Origin: JACVRW01 sp963819115 | GTDB taxonomy: Bacteria > Actinomycetota > Thermoleophilia > Solirubrobacterales > Thermoleophilaceae | DNA: 64,000 bases | Assembly (NCBI GenBank): GCA_963819115.1 | Contig: CAWFUR010000011.1 | Coordinates: forward strand, 1,612,001-1,676,000 | Direction of reading: 5' to 3' | Part shown: positions 43,500 to 52,282 of the stretch, piece by piece | Position numbering within the stretch: the first letter of the stretch is position 1 | Layout of the letters: every line of letters begins with the position of its first letter | The notes under the pieces: model-generated | The model's input: only the letters and a program-made list of their open reading frames with translations | What the model was told of the DNA's origin: nothing | Databases searched by the model: none | Position numbers and translations under genes: made by a program

Positions 43500-44645
43500 A
43501 TGTGCGCCGTGGCCGACGACTCCGACGCGGGTGACCTGCTCGAGGGCGTGACCACCGAGCAGGAGCGCGAGGCGCGCGAGGCGCTGCTCGCGGAGCTGCG
43601 CGCGGCCGGAGTGCCGGAGGAGGAGCTGCGGCGCGCCGTGGCCCAGAACCAGCTCGTCCTGCTGCCCGTGGAGCGGGCCCTGTCGTACGGCGACGAGCGC
43701 TTCACCACGGAGGAGGTGGCCGAGCGATCGGGGCTCGACCTCGACTTCCTCGAGCGGGTGAACCGGGCGCTCGGGCGCCCGCGCCGGGCCCCGGACGACC
43801 GCGCCTACGACGCCGCGGACGTGCAGGCGGCCATGAACGTGAACATGATCCGGCAGTCGGGCATCCCGGACGAGAGCATCCTCGAGGTCACGCGCGTGCT
43901 GGGCCAGGGCATGGCCAACCTGGCATCCACCCTGGCCGCCGCGTTCGGCGCGGCTTTCCTGCGCGCCGGCGACACCGAGTACGACCTCTCGTCCCGCTAC
44001 GGGGAGGAGAGCGCTCAGCTGATGCCACTCCTGGAGCCCGGCCTCGGGCATGCCCTGCGCACGCACCTGCGCGCCGTGATGCGCCAGGTGGCGGTGGGGG
44101 CCAGTGAGCGCGAGAGCGGCCGCCTCCCAGGCACCGTGGACACCACGGTGGCGTTCGCCGACCTCACCGGCTTCACCCGCCTGGGCGAGAGCGTACCGGC
44201 GGACGAGCTGGGCGCGCTGGCGGAGCGCTACGGGGACCTGGTCACGGACCTGGTGGAGCCGCCGGTGCGCCTGGTGAAGACGATCGGCGACGCGGCGATG
44301 CTCGTGTCGCCCGACACCGACGCCCTCCTGGATCTGCTTCTCGAGCTGAACGACACCGCGGGCACGGAGGCGAGCGAGCTGCCTGCCATTCACGCCGGCG
44401 TGGCTCACGGTCCCGCGCTGAACCGGGGCGGCGACGTGTACGGCTCGGCGGTGAACCAGGCCAGCCGAATCGCCGAGTTCGCCCGGCCAGGGAGCGTCGT
44501 GGCCTCAGATGACGTGAGGAAGGCCGCGAAGGGCGAGTACGCGTGGTCGTTCGCGGGCAAGCGCCGCCTCAAGGGGCTGGCGGAGCAGGCGAGCCTCTAC
44601 CGGGTCCGGCGCAACCCGCCCCCGGATCCGGAAGGACAGGCCTAG
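43500..44645 (+). CDS. Class III adenylyl cyclase (Rv2212/Rv1264-like)
   Basis: 381 residues. The N-terminal half is helical (about 1-200) and contains a MerR-like stretch (FTTEEVAERSGLDLDFLERV) and YDAADVQAAMNVNMIRQSGIP, resembling the regulatory domain of mycobacterial Rv2212/Rv1264. The catalytic domain follows: metal Asp221 in VAFADLTGFTRLGE and Asp264 in LVKTIGDAAML, transition-state Asn319/Arg323 in SAVNQASRI, and adenine-specifying Lys260 and Asp312 (GGDVYGSAVN). All residues for ATP-to-cAMP conversion are present. No membrane helix, so soluble. Its stop shares the CTAG tetranucleotide with the convergent metK stop. ATG 43500 chosen; upstream frame is shadow of priA. Confidence 0.88.
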   Translation: MCAVADDSDAGDLLEGVTTEQEREAREALLAELRAAGVPEEELRRAVAQNQLVLLPVERALSYGDERFTTEEVAERSGLDLDFLERVNRALGRPRRAPDDRAYDAADVQAAMNVNMIRQSGIPDESILEVTRVLGQGMANLASTLAAAFGAAFLRAGDTEYDLSSRYGEESAQLMPLLEPGLGHALRTHLRAVMRQVAVGASERESGRLPGTVDTTVAFADLTGFTRLGESVPADELGALAERYGDLVTDLVEPPVRLVKTIGDAAMLVSPDTDALLDLLLELNDTAGTEASELPAIHAGVAHGPALNRGGDVYGSAVNQASRIAEFARPGSVVASDDVRKAAKGEYAWSFAGKRRLKGLAEQASLYRVRRNPPPDPEGQA

Positions 44646-45895
44646 GCAGGCGCGGAGGCGCGCTCGCCCAGGCCCGCGGCCTGGCGCAGCGCGTCTGCCT
44701 TGTCCGTCTTCTCCCAGGTGAAGTCGTGGTCCTCGCGGCCGAAGTGGCCGTAGGCCGCCGTCTTCTGGAAGATCGGACGGTGCAGGTTCAGGTACTGGCG
44801 GAACGCTCCGGGACGCAGGTCGAAGTGCTCGTTCACCAGGCGGTTGATCTCCCGCCGGGCGATCTTCTCCGTGCCGAATGTCTCGACCATCACCGACACC
44901 GGGTGCGCGACGCCGATGGCGTAGGCCACCTGCACCTCGCAGCGGTCGGCCAGGCCCGCCGCCACCACGTTCTTGGCCACGTAGCGCGCCGCGTAGGCCG
45001 CCGAGCGGTCCACCTTCGACGGGTCCTTGCCCGAGAAGGCGCCACCGCCGTGGCGGGCCATGCCGCCGTACGTGTCCACGATGATCTTGCGCCCGGTGAG
45101 CCCGCAGTCGCCCACGGGGCCGCCGATCACGAACCGGCCGGTGGGGTTCACCATGAAGTTCTTGGACGTGTTCAGCTTGCGCTCGTCGTAGAGCTCGGCC
45201 GGGAGGATCGGGTGAACCACCTGCTCCCAGAGGTCGGGCCGGATGAGCGTGTCCGGGTCCACCCCGTCCTTGTGCTGGGTGGAGATCAGCAGCTTCTCGA
45301 TCTCGATCGGGCGGCCGTTCTCGTAACGCACCGTGACCTGGGTCTTGCCGTCGGGGCGGAGGTAGGGGATCACTCCGGCCTTGCGCACCTCGGCCATGCG
45401 GTGGGCGAGCTTGTGGGCCAGCGAGATCGGCAGCGGCATGAGCTCCGGCGTCTCCCGCGTGGCGTACCCGAACATCATGCCCTGGTCCCCCGCGCCGGCC
45501 AGGTCGAGCTGGTCGTCGTCGGCGGGATCGGTGCGCGCCTCGAGCGCGGTGTCCACGCCCTGCGCGATGTCCGGGGACTGCTTGTCGATCGCGTTGATCA
45601 CGGCCGCGCTGTCCGCGGAGAAGCCGAGGTCGGCGTCCGTGTAGCCGATTCCGCGGATCGTCTCACGCGCGACGGCCTGGATGTCCACGTAGGTGTCGGT
45701 GGAGATCTCGCCCGAGATCACCACGAGCCCGGTGTTCACGAGCGTCTCGCAGGCCACGCGCCCCATGGGATCGTCCCTCATGACGGCGTCGAGGACGCCG
45801 TCGGAGATCTGGTCCGCGATCTTGTCCGGGTGGCCCTCGGTGACCGACTCGGAGGTGAACAGGTACTCGTCGTCTGAAAGCTCTGGTGCGCTCAT
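44642..45895 (-). CDS. metK: S-adenosylmethionine synthetase
   Basis: 417 residues. It makes SAM from methionine and ATP. Signatures: TSESVTEGHPDKIADQISDG, GAGDQGMMFGYA (hexapeptide), DGKTQVTVRYENG, GRFVIGGPVGDCGLTGRKII and GGGAFSGKDPSKVDRSAAY (nonapeptide with P-loop-like Gly). HFGREDHDFTWEKTD ends the protein. 38 bases downstream of the HAD gene and probably the last gene of the aro-cmk-der transcript, with a TACCCT hexamer ten bases before ATG that may add a local promoter. No SAM riboswitch fits in the short upstream gap. Confidence 0.96.
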   Translation of the reverse strand: MSAPELSDDEYLFTSESVTEGHPDKIADQISDGVLDAVMRDDPMGRVACETLVNTGLVVISGEISTDTYVDIQAVARETIRGIGYTDADLGFSADSAAVINAIDKQSPDIAQGVDTALEARTDPADDDQLDLAGAGDQGMMFGYATRETPELMPLPISLAHKLAHRMAEVRKAGVIPYLRPDGKTQVTVRYENGRPIEIEKLLISTQHKDGVDPDTLIRPDLWEQVVHPILPAELYDERKLNTSKNFMVNPTGRFVIGGPVGDCGLTGRKIIVDTYGGMARHGGGAFSGKDPSKVDRSAAYAARYVAKNVVAAGLADRCEVQVAYAIGVAHPVSVMVETFGTEKIARREINRLVNEHFDLRPGAFRQYLNLHRPIFQKTAAYGHFGREDHDFTWEKTDKADALRQAAGLGERASAPA

Positions 45896-45933
45896 GAGTC
45901 GCGAAAGGGTATCGAGACGATCGGGATTCGGCG

Positions 45934-46581
45934 CTATCCCGTAACGAGTGCGGGCGTGAGGTCGTCCAGGGAGTCGATCACGGCGTCGGCGAGGCCCAGC
46001 GCCTCCTCGCCCGGCGGGTAGGCCGGGTTCGGGAGCGCCACCACCCGCATCCCCGCCGCCCGGGCCGCCCGGATGCCGTTGTCCGAGTCCTCCACCGCCG
46101 TGGAGGCCTCCGGCGCCGCCCCCAGCCGCCTGAGCGCCTCGAGGTACACGTCGGGCGCGGGCTTGCCGCGCTCCACCTCCTCGGAGGAGACCGTGACCGC
46201 GAAGCGCTTCGCCAGCCCGCTCAGCTCCAGGAAGAGGTCGATGATCTCCCGGTTGGACGAGGAGGCCAGGCCGAGCGGCCAGCGCCGCCCGACCCGCTCC
46301 ACCGCCTCGCGCGCCCCATCGATGAAGGGCAGCTCGCGGCGGTAGATGGCCTCCAGCCGGGCCACCACCTCGGCCGAGATCCGCTCCGGATCCATGTCCA
46401 CCGCCAGCTCATCGCGCAGGTACCGCGACCACTCGGGCGAGCTCATGCCCATCATGTCCCGCGGCGCGGAGTCGCGCCACCGGCCGCGGCGCTCCTCGAC
46501 GAGCTCCCGCTTGGCCTCGTTCCAGACCTGCTCCGACTCCAGCAGCACGCCGTCGAGGTCGAACACCACCGCGTCCGTCAC
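45934..46581 (-). CDS. HAD-superfamily phosphatase (phosphoglycolate phosphatase/beta-PGM-like)
   Basis: 215 residues starting with GTG overlapping the der stop as GTGA. HAD motifs: I, VVFDLDGVLLESE (nucleophile Asp and acid Asp); II, LASSSNRE; III, ERGKPAPDVYLEALRRLG; IV, VEDSDNGIRAARAAGMRV. The helical cap lies between motif I and II (subclass IA). Members include phosphoglycolate phosphatase and beta-phosphoglucomutase. The sequence does not discriminate; the E/S after DLDGVLL is seen in both. Confidence 0.85.
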   Translation of the reverse strand: MTDAVVFDLDGVLLESEQVWNEAKRELVEERRGRWRDSAPRDMMGMSSPEWSRYLRDELAVDMDPERISAEVVARLEAIYRRELPFIDGAREAVERVGRRWPLGLASSSNREIIDLFLELSGLAKRFAVTVSSEEVERGKPAPDVYLEALRRLGAAPEASTAVEDSDNGIRAARAAGMRVVALPNPAYPPGEEALGLADAVIDSLDDLTPALVTG

Positions 46582-47876
46582 TCCTTGTCGCGGCCCTTGA
46601 AGTCGATGATCAGGGGCACGCCGTCGAGCTTCCACTGGTCCCGCAGGCGGTTCTCGAGGAAGTAGGCGTAGTCGCGGGTGACCAGGTTGCGGTCGTTCAC
46701 CTGCACGGCGAACCGCGGCGGCCCGGTCTCGAACTGGGACATGTAGTAGAGCCGCAGCATCCGGCCGCGCTTGGCCGGCGGCGAGCGCACGGTCTGGAGG
46801 TCGCTCAGGAAGCGGTTGAGCGGCGACGTCTGGATGAACTCGTCGGAGCGGTCCGCCCGCTCGAGCGCCGCCGCCACCAGGCGCTTCAACCCGCGGCCGC
46901 TATCGGCGGACACGGCCAGCACCGGAGGGCGCTGGCGGAGCTTGCGCGTGATCCGGGCCTTCGCGTCCTCGAGGTCGGTGCGCGTCACGTCCCACTTGTT
47001 CAGCGCGATCACCGTGGCGCAGTGCTTCTGCATCGCCATGTCGGCCACCCGCAGGTCCTCGGAGGTCACGCCCTCCTCCGCGTCGCAGACCACGATCGCC
47101 ACCTTGGCACGGTCGGCCGCCGTCTCCGAGCGCAGCTGCGCGTAGTAGTCGATCGAGCCGGACACCTTCGAGCGCCGCCGGAGCCCCGCGGTGTCCACGA
47201 GCGTGACCGGGCGGCCGTCCACCACGATGCTCGTGTCGATCGCGTCGCGCGTGGTGCCGGCCACCGGGGTCACGATCACCCGCTCCTCGCCGAGCAGGCG
47301 GTTCACCAGGGACGACTTGCCCACGTTCGGCCGTCCGATCAGGGCGAGGCGCACGGCGTCGTCCTCCTCGGCGCCACCCTCGGGCAGCCGGGACGCGATC
47401 AGGTCGAGCAGGTCGCCCGTGCCGAGCCCCTGCGTGGCGGACACCGGGAGCGGATCGCCGAGCCCGAGCCCGTAGAACTCCGACGCGAGACCCATCTGGC
47501 CCGCGCTGTCCACCTTGTTGGCCGCCACCAGCACCGGCAGCGGCTTGCCGCGCAGCTCCTCGGCCAGCTCGGAGTCGCCCGGCCGCAGGCCGGCCTTGGC
47601 GTCCACCACGAGCACGGCGAGATCGGCCTCGGCCAGGGCCGCGCGGGCCTGCGTGCGGATGGCCTCGCCCATCTCGTCCTCGTCGGCGAGGTCGATTCCG
47701 CCGGTGTCCACCAGCGTGAAGGAGCGCCCGTTCCAGTCGGCCTCCACCTCCTTGCGGTCCCGCGTGACGCCGGACTGCTCGTGCACCACGGTCTCCCGCG
47801 TGCCGGAGAGGCGATTCACTAGCGTGGACTTGCCGACGTTCGGGTAGCCCACCACCGCCACCTTCGGGCGGCTCAC
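46578..47876 (-). CDS. der: Ribosome biogenesis GTPase Der (EngA)
   Basis: 432 residues with two tandem GTPase domains and a C-terminal KH-like domain. Domain 1: GYPNVGKSTLVNRL, DTGGIDLA and AANKVDSA. Domain 2: GRPNVGKSSLVNRLLGEERV, DTAGLRRRSKV and ALNKWDVT. The KH-like end carries LYYMSQFETGPPRFAVQVND. Needed for 50S ribosome assembly. GTG start overlaps the cmk stop (GTGA). The cmk-der pair is a standard actinobacterial arrangement. Confidence 0.96.
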   Translation of the reverse strand: MSRPKVAVVGYPNVGKSTLVNRLSGTRETVVHEQSGVTRDRKEVEADWNGRSFTLVDTGGIDLADEDEMGEAIRTQARAALAEADLAVLVVDAKAGLRPGDSELAEELRGKPLPVLVAANKVDSAGQMGLASEFYGLGLGDPLPVSATQGLGTGDLLDLIASRLPEGGAEEDDAVRLALIGRPNVGKSSLVNRLLGEERVIVTPVAGTTRDAIDTSIVVDGRPVTLVDTAGLRRRSKVSGSIDYYAQLRSETAADRAKVAIVVCDAEEGVTSEDLRVADMAMQKHCATVIALNKWDVTRTDLEDAKARITRKLRQRPPVLAVSADSGRGLKRLVAAALERADRSDEFIQTSPLNRFLSDLQTVRSPPAKRGRMLRLYYMSQFETGPPRFAVQVNDRNLVTRDYAYFLENRLRDQWKLDGVPLIIDFKGRDKE

Positions 47877-48487
47877 GGCGCCGCGGCCCGCACCATGCCC
47901 GCGATCCGCTCCACCACCTCGTCCACGGTCAGCCCGGTGGTGTCGAGCTCCACCGCGCCGGGGGCCACGGCCAGCGGCGAGTGCTTTCGCGAGGCGTCCT
48001 GGGCGTCTCGCAGCGCCTGGTCCCGGGCCACCGACTCCACGTCCACGCCGAGCTCCTCCGCCCGCCGGCGCGCGCGCTCGGCCGGGTCGGCGTTCAGGAA
48101 GATCTTCACCGCCGCGTCCGGGGCCACCACGGTGCCGATGTCGCGGCCCTCGGCCACCCAGTTCCCGCCGTCGAGCAGCTCGCGCTGCTTGCGGACCAGC
48201 GCGGCCCGCACGCGGTCGTTGGTGGCCACGCGCGAGGCCGCCTCGCTCACCTCGGGCGCCCGGATCGCCTCGGTCACGTCCTCGCCGTTCGCGATCACCC
48301 GGTCGCCGAGCGAAAGCTCGAGCCGCTCGGCCTGGTCCGATGCCGCGCCCCCGTCGCGAAGCGTCAGCAGGCCCACGGCGCGGTACATCGACCCGGAATC
48401 GAGATAGGTGAAGCCGAGCGCCCGCGCCAGCGCGCGCGCCACGGTGCTCTTGCCCGCTCCCGCGGGTCCGTCGATCGCCACGACCAT
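47873..48487 (-). CDS. cmk: Cytidylate kinase
   Basis: 204 residues. Phosphorylates CMP/dCMP with ATP. P-loop VAIDGPAGAGKSTVARALA at the start, LDSGSMYRAV (CMP binding), NWVAEGRDIGTVV, KIFLNADPAERARRRA (LID arginines) and ALRDAQDASRKHSPL. ATG 48487 chosen from homology; the frame is open further upstream but overlaps nothing sensible. 34 bases after aroA and overlapping der by 4. Confidence 0.94.
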   Translation of the reverse strand: MVVAIDGPAGAGKSTVARALARALGFTYLDSGSMYRAVGLLTLRDGGAASDQAERLELSLGDRVIANGEDVTEAIRAPEVSEAASRVATNDRVRAALVRKQRELLDGGNWVAEGRDIGTVVAPDAAVKIFLNADPAERARRRAEELGVDVESVARDQALRDAQDASRKHSPLAVAPGAVELDTTGLTVDEVVERIAGMVRAAAP

Positions 48488-48521
48488 CGGCCGAGAGGCT
48501 ACTTCCGTTCGAGCGCGGCGC

Positions 48522-49829
48522 TCAGGAGAGGAGCGCCGCGAGGTCCTGCTCGAAGCCGGGGTAGGACACCGCCGAGGCGTCCATTCCCCTGACCTCAACC
48601 CCTTCCGTGCAGGCCAGCCCGGCCACCGCGCCGAGCATGGCGAGCCGGTGATCGCCGTGCGAGTCGATGGTGCCGCCGCGAAGCGGCGAGCCGTCTCCCC
48701 GGACCAGGAACCCGTCCGGCGTCTCCTCGATATCCGCGCCCAGCCCGCGCAGCCCCTCCACCGTCGCGCTGATGCGGTCCGACTCCTTCAGCCGCAGCTC
48801 CTCCGCCCCGCGCACCACGGTCTCGCCGTCGGCGAACGCCCCGAGCAGCGCCACCAGCGTCAGCTCGTCGATGGCCAGCGGCACCTCGTCCGGGCCCACC
48901 TCGGTGGCCTCCAGCGCGGATGAGGCCACGTCGAGCTCGCCCTCGGGCTCGCGGTCGGCCACGGTGCCCGGCTCCTCCAGCTCGCACACGATCACGCCGC
49001 CCATCCGCTCGGCGATACGGAAGAAGGCGGTTCGGGTCCAGTTGAGCCCCATCCCCTTGACCACCACACGCGATCCGGGCACGAGCATCGCCGCGGCCAC
49101 GATGAACGCCGCCGACGAGGGATCGCCAGGCACCCGCATCTCGTCGAGCTCGAGCTCGTCCACCTGGGTCACCGTCAGGCGGCCGTTCTCGCTCTCGAAG
49201 GGCACGCGCGCCCGGCGCATCATGCGCTCGGTGTGGTCGCGGCTCGGAGCGGGCTCGCGCACGGTGGTGGAGCCGTCGGCCAGCATCCCGGCGATCAGGA
49301 CGCACGACTTGACCTGCGCGCTGGCCACCGGCAGGACGTACTCGATCCCCGCCAGCTCGGCGCCGTGGATCGTGAGGGGCGGGAAGCGCCCGTCCCGGGC
49401 CTCCAGCCGTGCGCCCATGTCGGCCAGCGGCGTGGCCACCCGGTCCACCGGTCGCCGGCGGATCGACTCGTCGCCGTCGAGGGTCCAGACCCTCCCGGGC
49501 TGCCCCGCGAGCCACCCGGGGAGCAGCCTCATCAGCGTGCCCGAGTTCTGCACGTTCAGGAGCCCGCCCGTGCTCTCCACAGGGGCACGGAGCCCCACCC
49601 CGCGGATCAGCACCGAGCCGTCGACGCTCTCGTCCACACCCGCGCCGAGACTGCGGAGGGCGTCCAGGGTGGCCACGGTGTCGGCCGACTCCAGGTAGTT
49701 GCCCACCACCACCGGCTCGTCCGACATCGCGGCGAACAGGGCGGCGCGGTGGGAGATCGACTTGTCGGCGGGTGGCGTGTAGGAGCCCTGGAGCGGGCCC
49801 GAGGGCGCGAACCGCGCGTCGCGGCTCAC
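48522..49829 (-). CDS. aroA: 3-phosphoshikimate 1-carboxyvinyltransferase (EPSP synthase)
   Basis: 435 residues. It joins PEP to shikimate-3-phosphate. Motifs: PPADKSISHRAALFAAM (PEP/S3P lysine), NVQNSGTLMRLLPG (the NxGT glycine loop; the Gly equivalent to E. coli G96 is kept), DGDESIRRRPVDR, SAQVKSCVLIAGM, MRVPGDPSSAAFIVAAAM, LRLKESDRISATVEGLR and DSHGDHRLAM. GTG 49829 overlaps the tyrA stop as GTGA; the longer open frame upstream is shadow of tyrA. Part of the aromatic operon with DAHP synthase and prephenate dehydrogenase. Confidence 0.95.
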   Translation of the reverse strand: MSRDARFAPSGPLQGSYTPPADKSISHRAALFAAMSDEPVVVGNYLESADTVATLDALRSLGAGVDESVDGSVLIRGVGLRAPVESTGGLLNVQNSGTLMRLLPGWLAGQPGRVWTLDGDESIRRRPVDRVATPLADMGARLEARDGRFPPLTIHGAELAGIEYVLPVASAQVKSCVLIAGMLADGSTTVREPAPSRDHTERMMRRARVPFESENGRLTVTQVDELELDEMRVPGDPSSAAFIVAAAMLVPGSRVVVKGMGLNWTRTAFFRIAERMGGVIVCELEEPGTVADREPEGELDVASSALEATEVGPDEVPLAIDELTLVALLGAFADGETVVRGAEELRLKESDRISATVEGLRGLGADIEETPDGFLVRGDGSPLRGGTIDSHGDHRLAMLGAVAGLACTEGVEVRGMDASAVSYPGFEQDLAALLS

Positions 49830-50893
49830 AGCTCGGCTACGGGAAAGCCGAGCTCGCCGATCAGCTCCGCCGCGCGGGCGGCCTCGCCGTCCCCCGCGAT
49901 CCACAGCGTGATGTACCCCGTGCGCATGTCCGCGGCCGGCGCCAGCGCCATGTCCACGATGTTCACCCCTGCTCTGCCCAGCGCCAGCGCCACCCGGGCG
50001 ACGATACCGGGGCGGTTCGGCACGGTGAGGCGCAGCTCGTGCACCGTGCCCTCCCCCAGGTCCGGCTCCAGCAGCCGGCGGCGATCGGCGCGGGCCGAGT
50101 CGTTCCACTCGGCCACCCCCTCGCCGGACTCGATGATGTCGGCGGCCGCATCCAGCGAGCGGGCGAAGCTGCGCACCTCCTCCACCACCGCCTCGCGGTT
50201 GGCCGCGTACACGTCGGCCCACATGGCGGTGTTGGCGCCGGCCACCCGTGTGCCGTCGCGGAAGCTCGGCCCCACATGGCGAAGCGCCTCGCCCTGGTCG
50301 AGCAGGCGCTCGGCGCCCTGGTTGGCGAGCACGTTGGCCACCACGTGCGGGAGGTGGCTGAACACCGCCACCAGGCGATCGTGCGTGTCGGGGTCCACCG
50401 CCACCGGGCGGGCCCCCATCTGCTTCACCAGCCGGTGCAGGCGCTCGTACAGGAGCCCCGAGGAGCTCTCGAGCGGCGTGAGGTACCAGACGGCGCCCTC
50501 GAAGAGGTCCGCCTGGGCGTTCTCCACGCCGCTCGTCTCCGCCCCGGCGATCGGGTGCCCGCCCACGAATCGGGGATCGTCGATCCGGGCGGCCAGGGCG
50601 GCCTTGGTGGAGCCCACGTCGCTCACGACGCAGTCCTCCGGCGCCACGGCGAGGGCGGCCTCCACCTGGCCGGCGAGGGCGCCCACCGGCGCGCACGCGA
50701 AGCACGCGTCCGCGCCGTCGAGGGCCTCCTCCAGGGAGCCCGCGGCCACGTCGATGGCCCCGAGCTCGCGGGCCTGGGCGAGCCGCTCGGGGCTGCGCCC
50801 GAAGCCCACCATCTCGGCGCCGGCCACGTGCCGGCGGGCCGCGAGGCCGATCGAGCCTCCGATCAGCCCGACGCCGAGGATGGCGATCCTCAT
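49826..50893 (-). CDS. tyrA: Prephenate dehydrogenase with C-terminal ACT domain
   Basis: 355 residues. NAD-binding Rossmann start IAILGVGLIGGSIGLAARR. The catalytic region has SDVGSTKAALAARI, FVGGHPIAGAETSGVENA, and HDRLVAVFSHLPHVVANVL with the conserved His. A C-terminal ACT domain (about residues 280-355: HELRLTVPNRPGIVARVALALG) suggests allosteric feedback by tyrosine or another amino acid. It makes 4-hydroxyphenylpyruvate from prephenate (or tyrosine from arogenate, which sequence alone does not exclude). ATG 50893 overlaps the DAHP synthase stop as ATGA. Confidence 0.92.
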   Translation of the reverse strand: MRIAILGVGLIGGSIGLAARRHVAGAEMVGFGRSPERLAQARELGAIDVAAGSLEEALDGADACFACAPVGALAGQVEAALAVAPEDCVVSDVGSTKAALAARIDDPRFVGGHPIAGAETSGVENAQADLFEGAVWYLTPLESSSGLLYERLHRLVKQMGARPVAVDPDTHDRLVAVFSHLPHVVANVLANQGAERLLDQGEALRHVGPSFRDGTRVAGANTAMWADVYAANREAVVEEVRSFARSLDAAADIIESGEGVAEWNDSARADRRRLLEPDLGEGTVHELRLTVPNRPGIVARVALALGRAGVNIVDMALAPAADMRTGYITLWIAGDGEAARAAELIGELGFPVAEL

Positions 50894-51981
50894 CCCGAGC
50901 GCCGCGCCCGCACCGCCGCGGCCAGAGCCTCCAGCACGCCCGAGGTCATGTCCCAGTCCATGCACGCGTCGGTGATCGACTGGCCGTAGGTGAGCGGGGC
51001 GTCCCGGTCCACCTCCTGGCGGCCGGCCACCAGGAACGACTCGAGCATCAGGCCCACGATCGCCCTGTTGCCCGCACTCAGCTGGGCGCCCACGTCCTCG
51101 GCGGCCAGCGGCTGGCGCTGGTGGTCCTTGTTGCTGTTGTCGTGCGACGCGTCGATCACCAGGCGCTCGGGCAGGTTGGCCGCGCGCAGCATCTCCAGCG
51201 CGCCCTGCACGGCCTCGGCCCCATAGTTGGGAGCGCCCTTGCCGCCGCGCAGGATCACGTGGCAGTCGAGGTTGCCCTTGGTGTAGAGGATCGCCGGGTG
51301 CCCGGTCTCGTCCACACCGGCGAACGCGTGCGGGACCGAGGCCGCCCTCACGGCGTCCACGGCCACCTGCACGTTGCCGTCCGTCCGGTTCTTGAAGCCC
51401 ACCGGCATCGAGAGGCCCGACCCGAGCTGGCGGTGGATCTGGCTCTCCGTCGTCCGTGCCCCGATGGCCCCCCAGGCCACCGCGTCCGAGATGTACTGCG
51501 GGGTGATCGGGTCGAGGAACTCACAGCCCACGGGCATGCCGAGGTCCAGGATCTCGAGCAGCAGCCTGCGCGCCATGCGCAGCCCGGTGTTCACGTCCCC
51601 GGAGTCGTCCAGGTGCGGATCGTTGATCAGGCCCTTCCAGCCGGTCGTGGTGCGCGGCTTCTCGAAGTACACGCGCATCGCGATGAAGAGGTCGTCGCGC
51701 AGGTCCGCGGCCCTGGCGGCCAGCCGCTCGGCGTAGTCCCGGGCGGCCGTCATGTCGTGGACGCTGCAGGGACCGACCACCACCAGCAGGCGGTCGTCCT
51801 GGCGGTTGAGAATGGCCTCCGCCTGGTCTCGCCCGCGCACCACCACTCCGGTGCGCTCCTCCTCGAGCGGCATCTCCTCGAGCATCTGCCCCGGGCTGGC
51901 CAGGGGCACGATCTGGTGGATCCGCTGATCGCGAACCCGCTCGAGATGTCGAGGTACGCCCACCTGCGCCTCAGCCCTCAT
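50890..51981 (-). CDS. aroG: 3-deoxy-7-phosphoheptulonate (DAHP) synthase, class I
   Basis: 363 residues, the AroF/G/H length. Commits PEP and erythrose-4-P to the shikimate pathway. Features: VVGPCSVHDMTAARDYA, RVYFEKPRTTTGWKGLINDP, VGCEFLDPITPQYISDAVAWGAIGAR (split at 20: GCEFLDPITPQYISD), GFKNRTDGNVQVA, HVILRGGKGAPNY and IDASHDNSNKDH, with metal Cys/His/Glu/Asp ligands in these motifs. The N-terminal 60 residues are the extension that carries feedback binding in E. coli enzymes. A weak AGGG lies four bases before ATG 51981, directly after a GC hairpin. First structural gene of the aro operon and preceded by a candidate attenuator. Confidence 0.94.
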   Translation of the reverse strand: MRAEAQVGVPRHLERVRDQRIHQIVPLASPGQMLEEMPLEEERTGVVVRGRDQAEAILNRQDDRLLVVVGPCSVHDMTAARDYAERLAARAADLRDDLFIAMRVYFEKPRTTTGWKGLINDPHLDDSGDVNTGLRMARRLLLEILDLGMPVGCEFLDPITPQYISDAVAWGAIGARTTESQIHRQLGSGLSMPVGFKNRTDGNVQVAVDAVRAASVPHAFAGVDETGHPAILYTKGNLDCHVILRGGKGAPNYGAEAVQGALEMLRAANLPERLVIDASHDNSNKDHQRQPLAAEDVGAQLSAGNRAIVGLMLESFLVAGRQEVDRDAPLTYGQSITDACMDWDMTSGVLEALAAAVRARRSG

Positions 51982-51990
51982 CGGCCCTGG

Positions 51991-52018
51991 GAGAGCCGGC
52001 CGGGCGGGCGGCGCTCTC
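51991..52018 (-). promoter_or_regulatory. GC-rich hairpin just before the DAHP synthase start
   Basis: Arms gagagc/gctctc (51991-51996 and 52013-52018) close a GC-rich 16-base inner region that can pair further. It ends nine bases before the ATG and next to its weak AGGG site, so it could act as a sequestering or terminating structure in the leader mRNA. Confidence 0.45.
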
Positions 52019-52094
52019 TCTTGTCACCGTCGTCATCGCAAACAAGCCTTTCAGACGTCCTTCTGGGTGAATCCGTGCGGGTACTGCTTCTATC

Positions 52095-52158
52095 GGCGTC
52101 CGGAGGGTGGAGCTTTTGCGCTGGCGGGCAGAGAGTCCTGCGGCCGCGGCCGGACGCC
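52095..52158 (-). promoter_or_regulatory. Inverted repeat directly after the aromatic leader ORF
   Basis: On the minus strand GGCGTCCGG (52158-52150) begins at the last base of the leader stop codon, and its perfect 9-base complement CCGGACGCC lies at 52103-52095. A ribosome at the leader stop would cover the first arm; one stalled on the Tyr/Trp/Phe codons would leave it free. This is the geometry of an attenuator switch. Confidence 0.55.
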
Positions 52159-52244
52159 TAGCTAAATCGCCAGTAGGCATACGCGCGCCGACGGCCGCCG
52201 CTGGGGGCGGTGACGATCGAAGCCGGCGTCGCGTGCGAGGACAT
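52158..52244 (-). CDS. Aromatic amino-acid leader peptide (candidate attenuator)
   Basis: A 28-residue ORF starting MSSHATPASIV and ending GGRRRAYAYWRFS-stop. Four of its last seven residues are aromatic (Tyr22, Tyr24, Trp25, Phe27), right before the stop, as in leader peptides that sense charged tRNAs. The TAT and TTT codons are rare in this GC-rich genome. The candidate promoter TTGCCG-17-TACAAA ends nine bases before the ATG, so the mRNA would be nearly leaderless. The next gene on the strand encodes DAHP synthase. Chance occurrence is the alternative; the ORF is far too short for statistics. Confidence 0.6.
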   Translation of the reverse strand: MSSHATPASIVTAPSGGRRRAYAYWRFS

Positions 52245-52253
52245 CCGCAGCTG

Positions 52254-52282
52254 TTTGTAGCAGCGCGCGCGGCCGGCGGCAA
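52254..52282 (-). promoter_or_regulatory. Sigma70-like promoter of the aro operon
   Basis: On the minus strand TTGCCG (52282-52277), a 17-base spacer and TACAAA (52259-52254), inside the 313-base gap between hisC-like and aroG. Predicted transcription start falls 2-3 bases before the leader ORF ATG. Confidence 0.5.

Noticed and set aside
45896..45933. SAM riboswitch upstream of metK
   Set aside because: Anything between metK and the HAD gene is only 38 bases, too short for any SAM riboswitch class.
51971..52036. 21-codon ORF (MTTVTRESAARPAGSPRADEG is 21 residues, so given here as MTTVTRESA...RADEG) overlapping the aroG start as leader peptide
   Set aside because: It has no aromatic residues and no codon run suited to attenuation. 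It may still couple translation to aroG, but there is no evidence.
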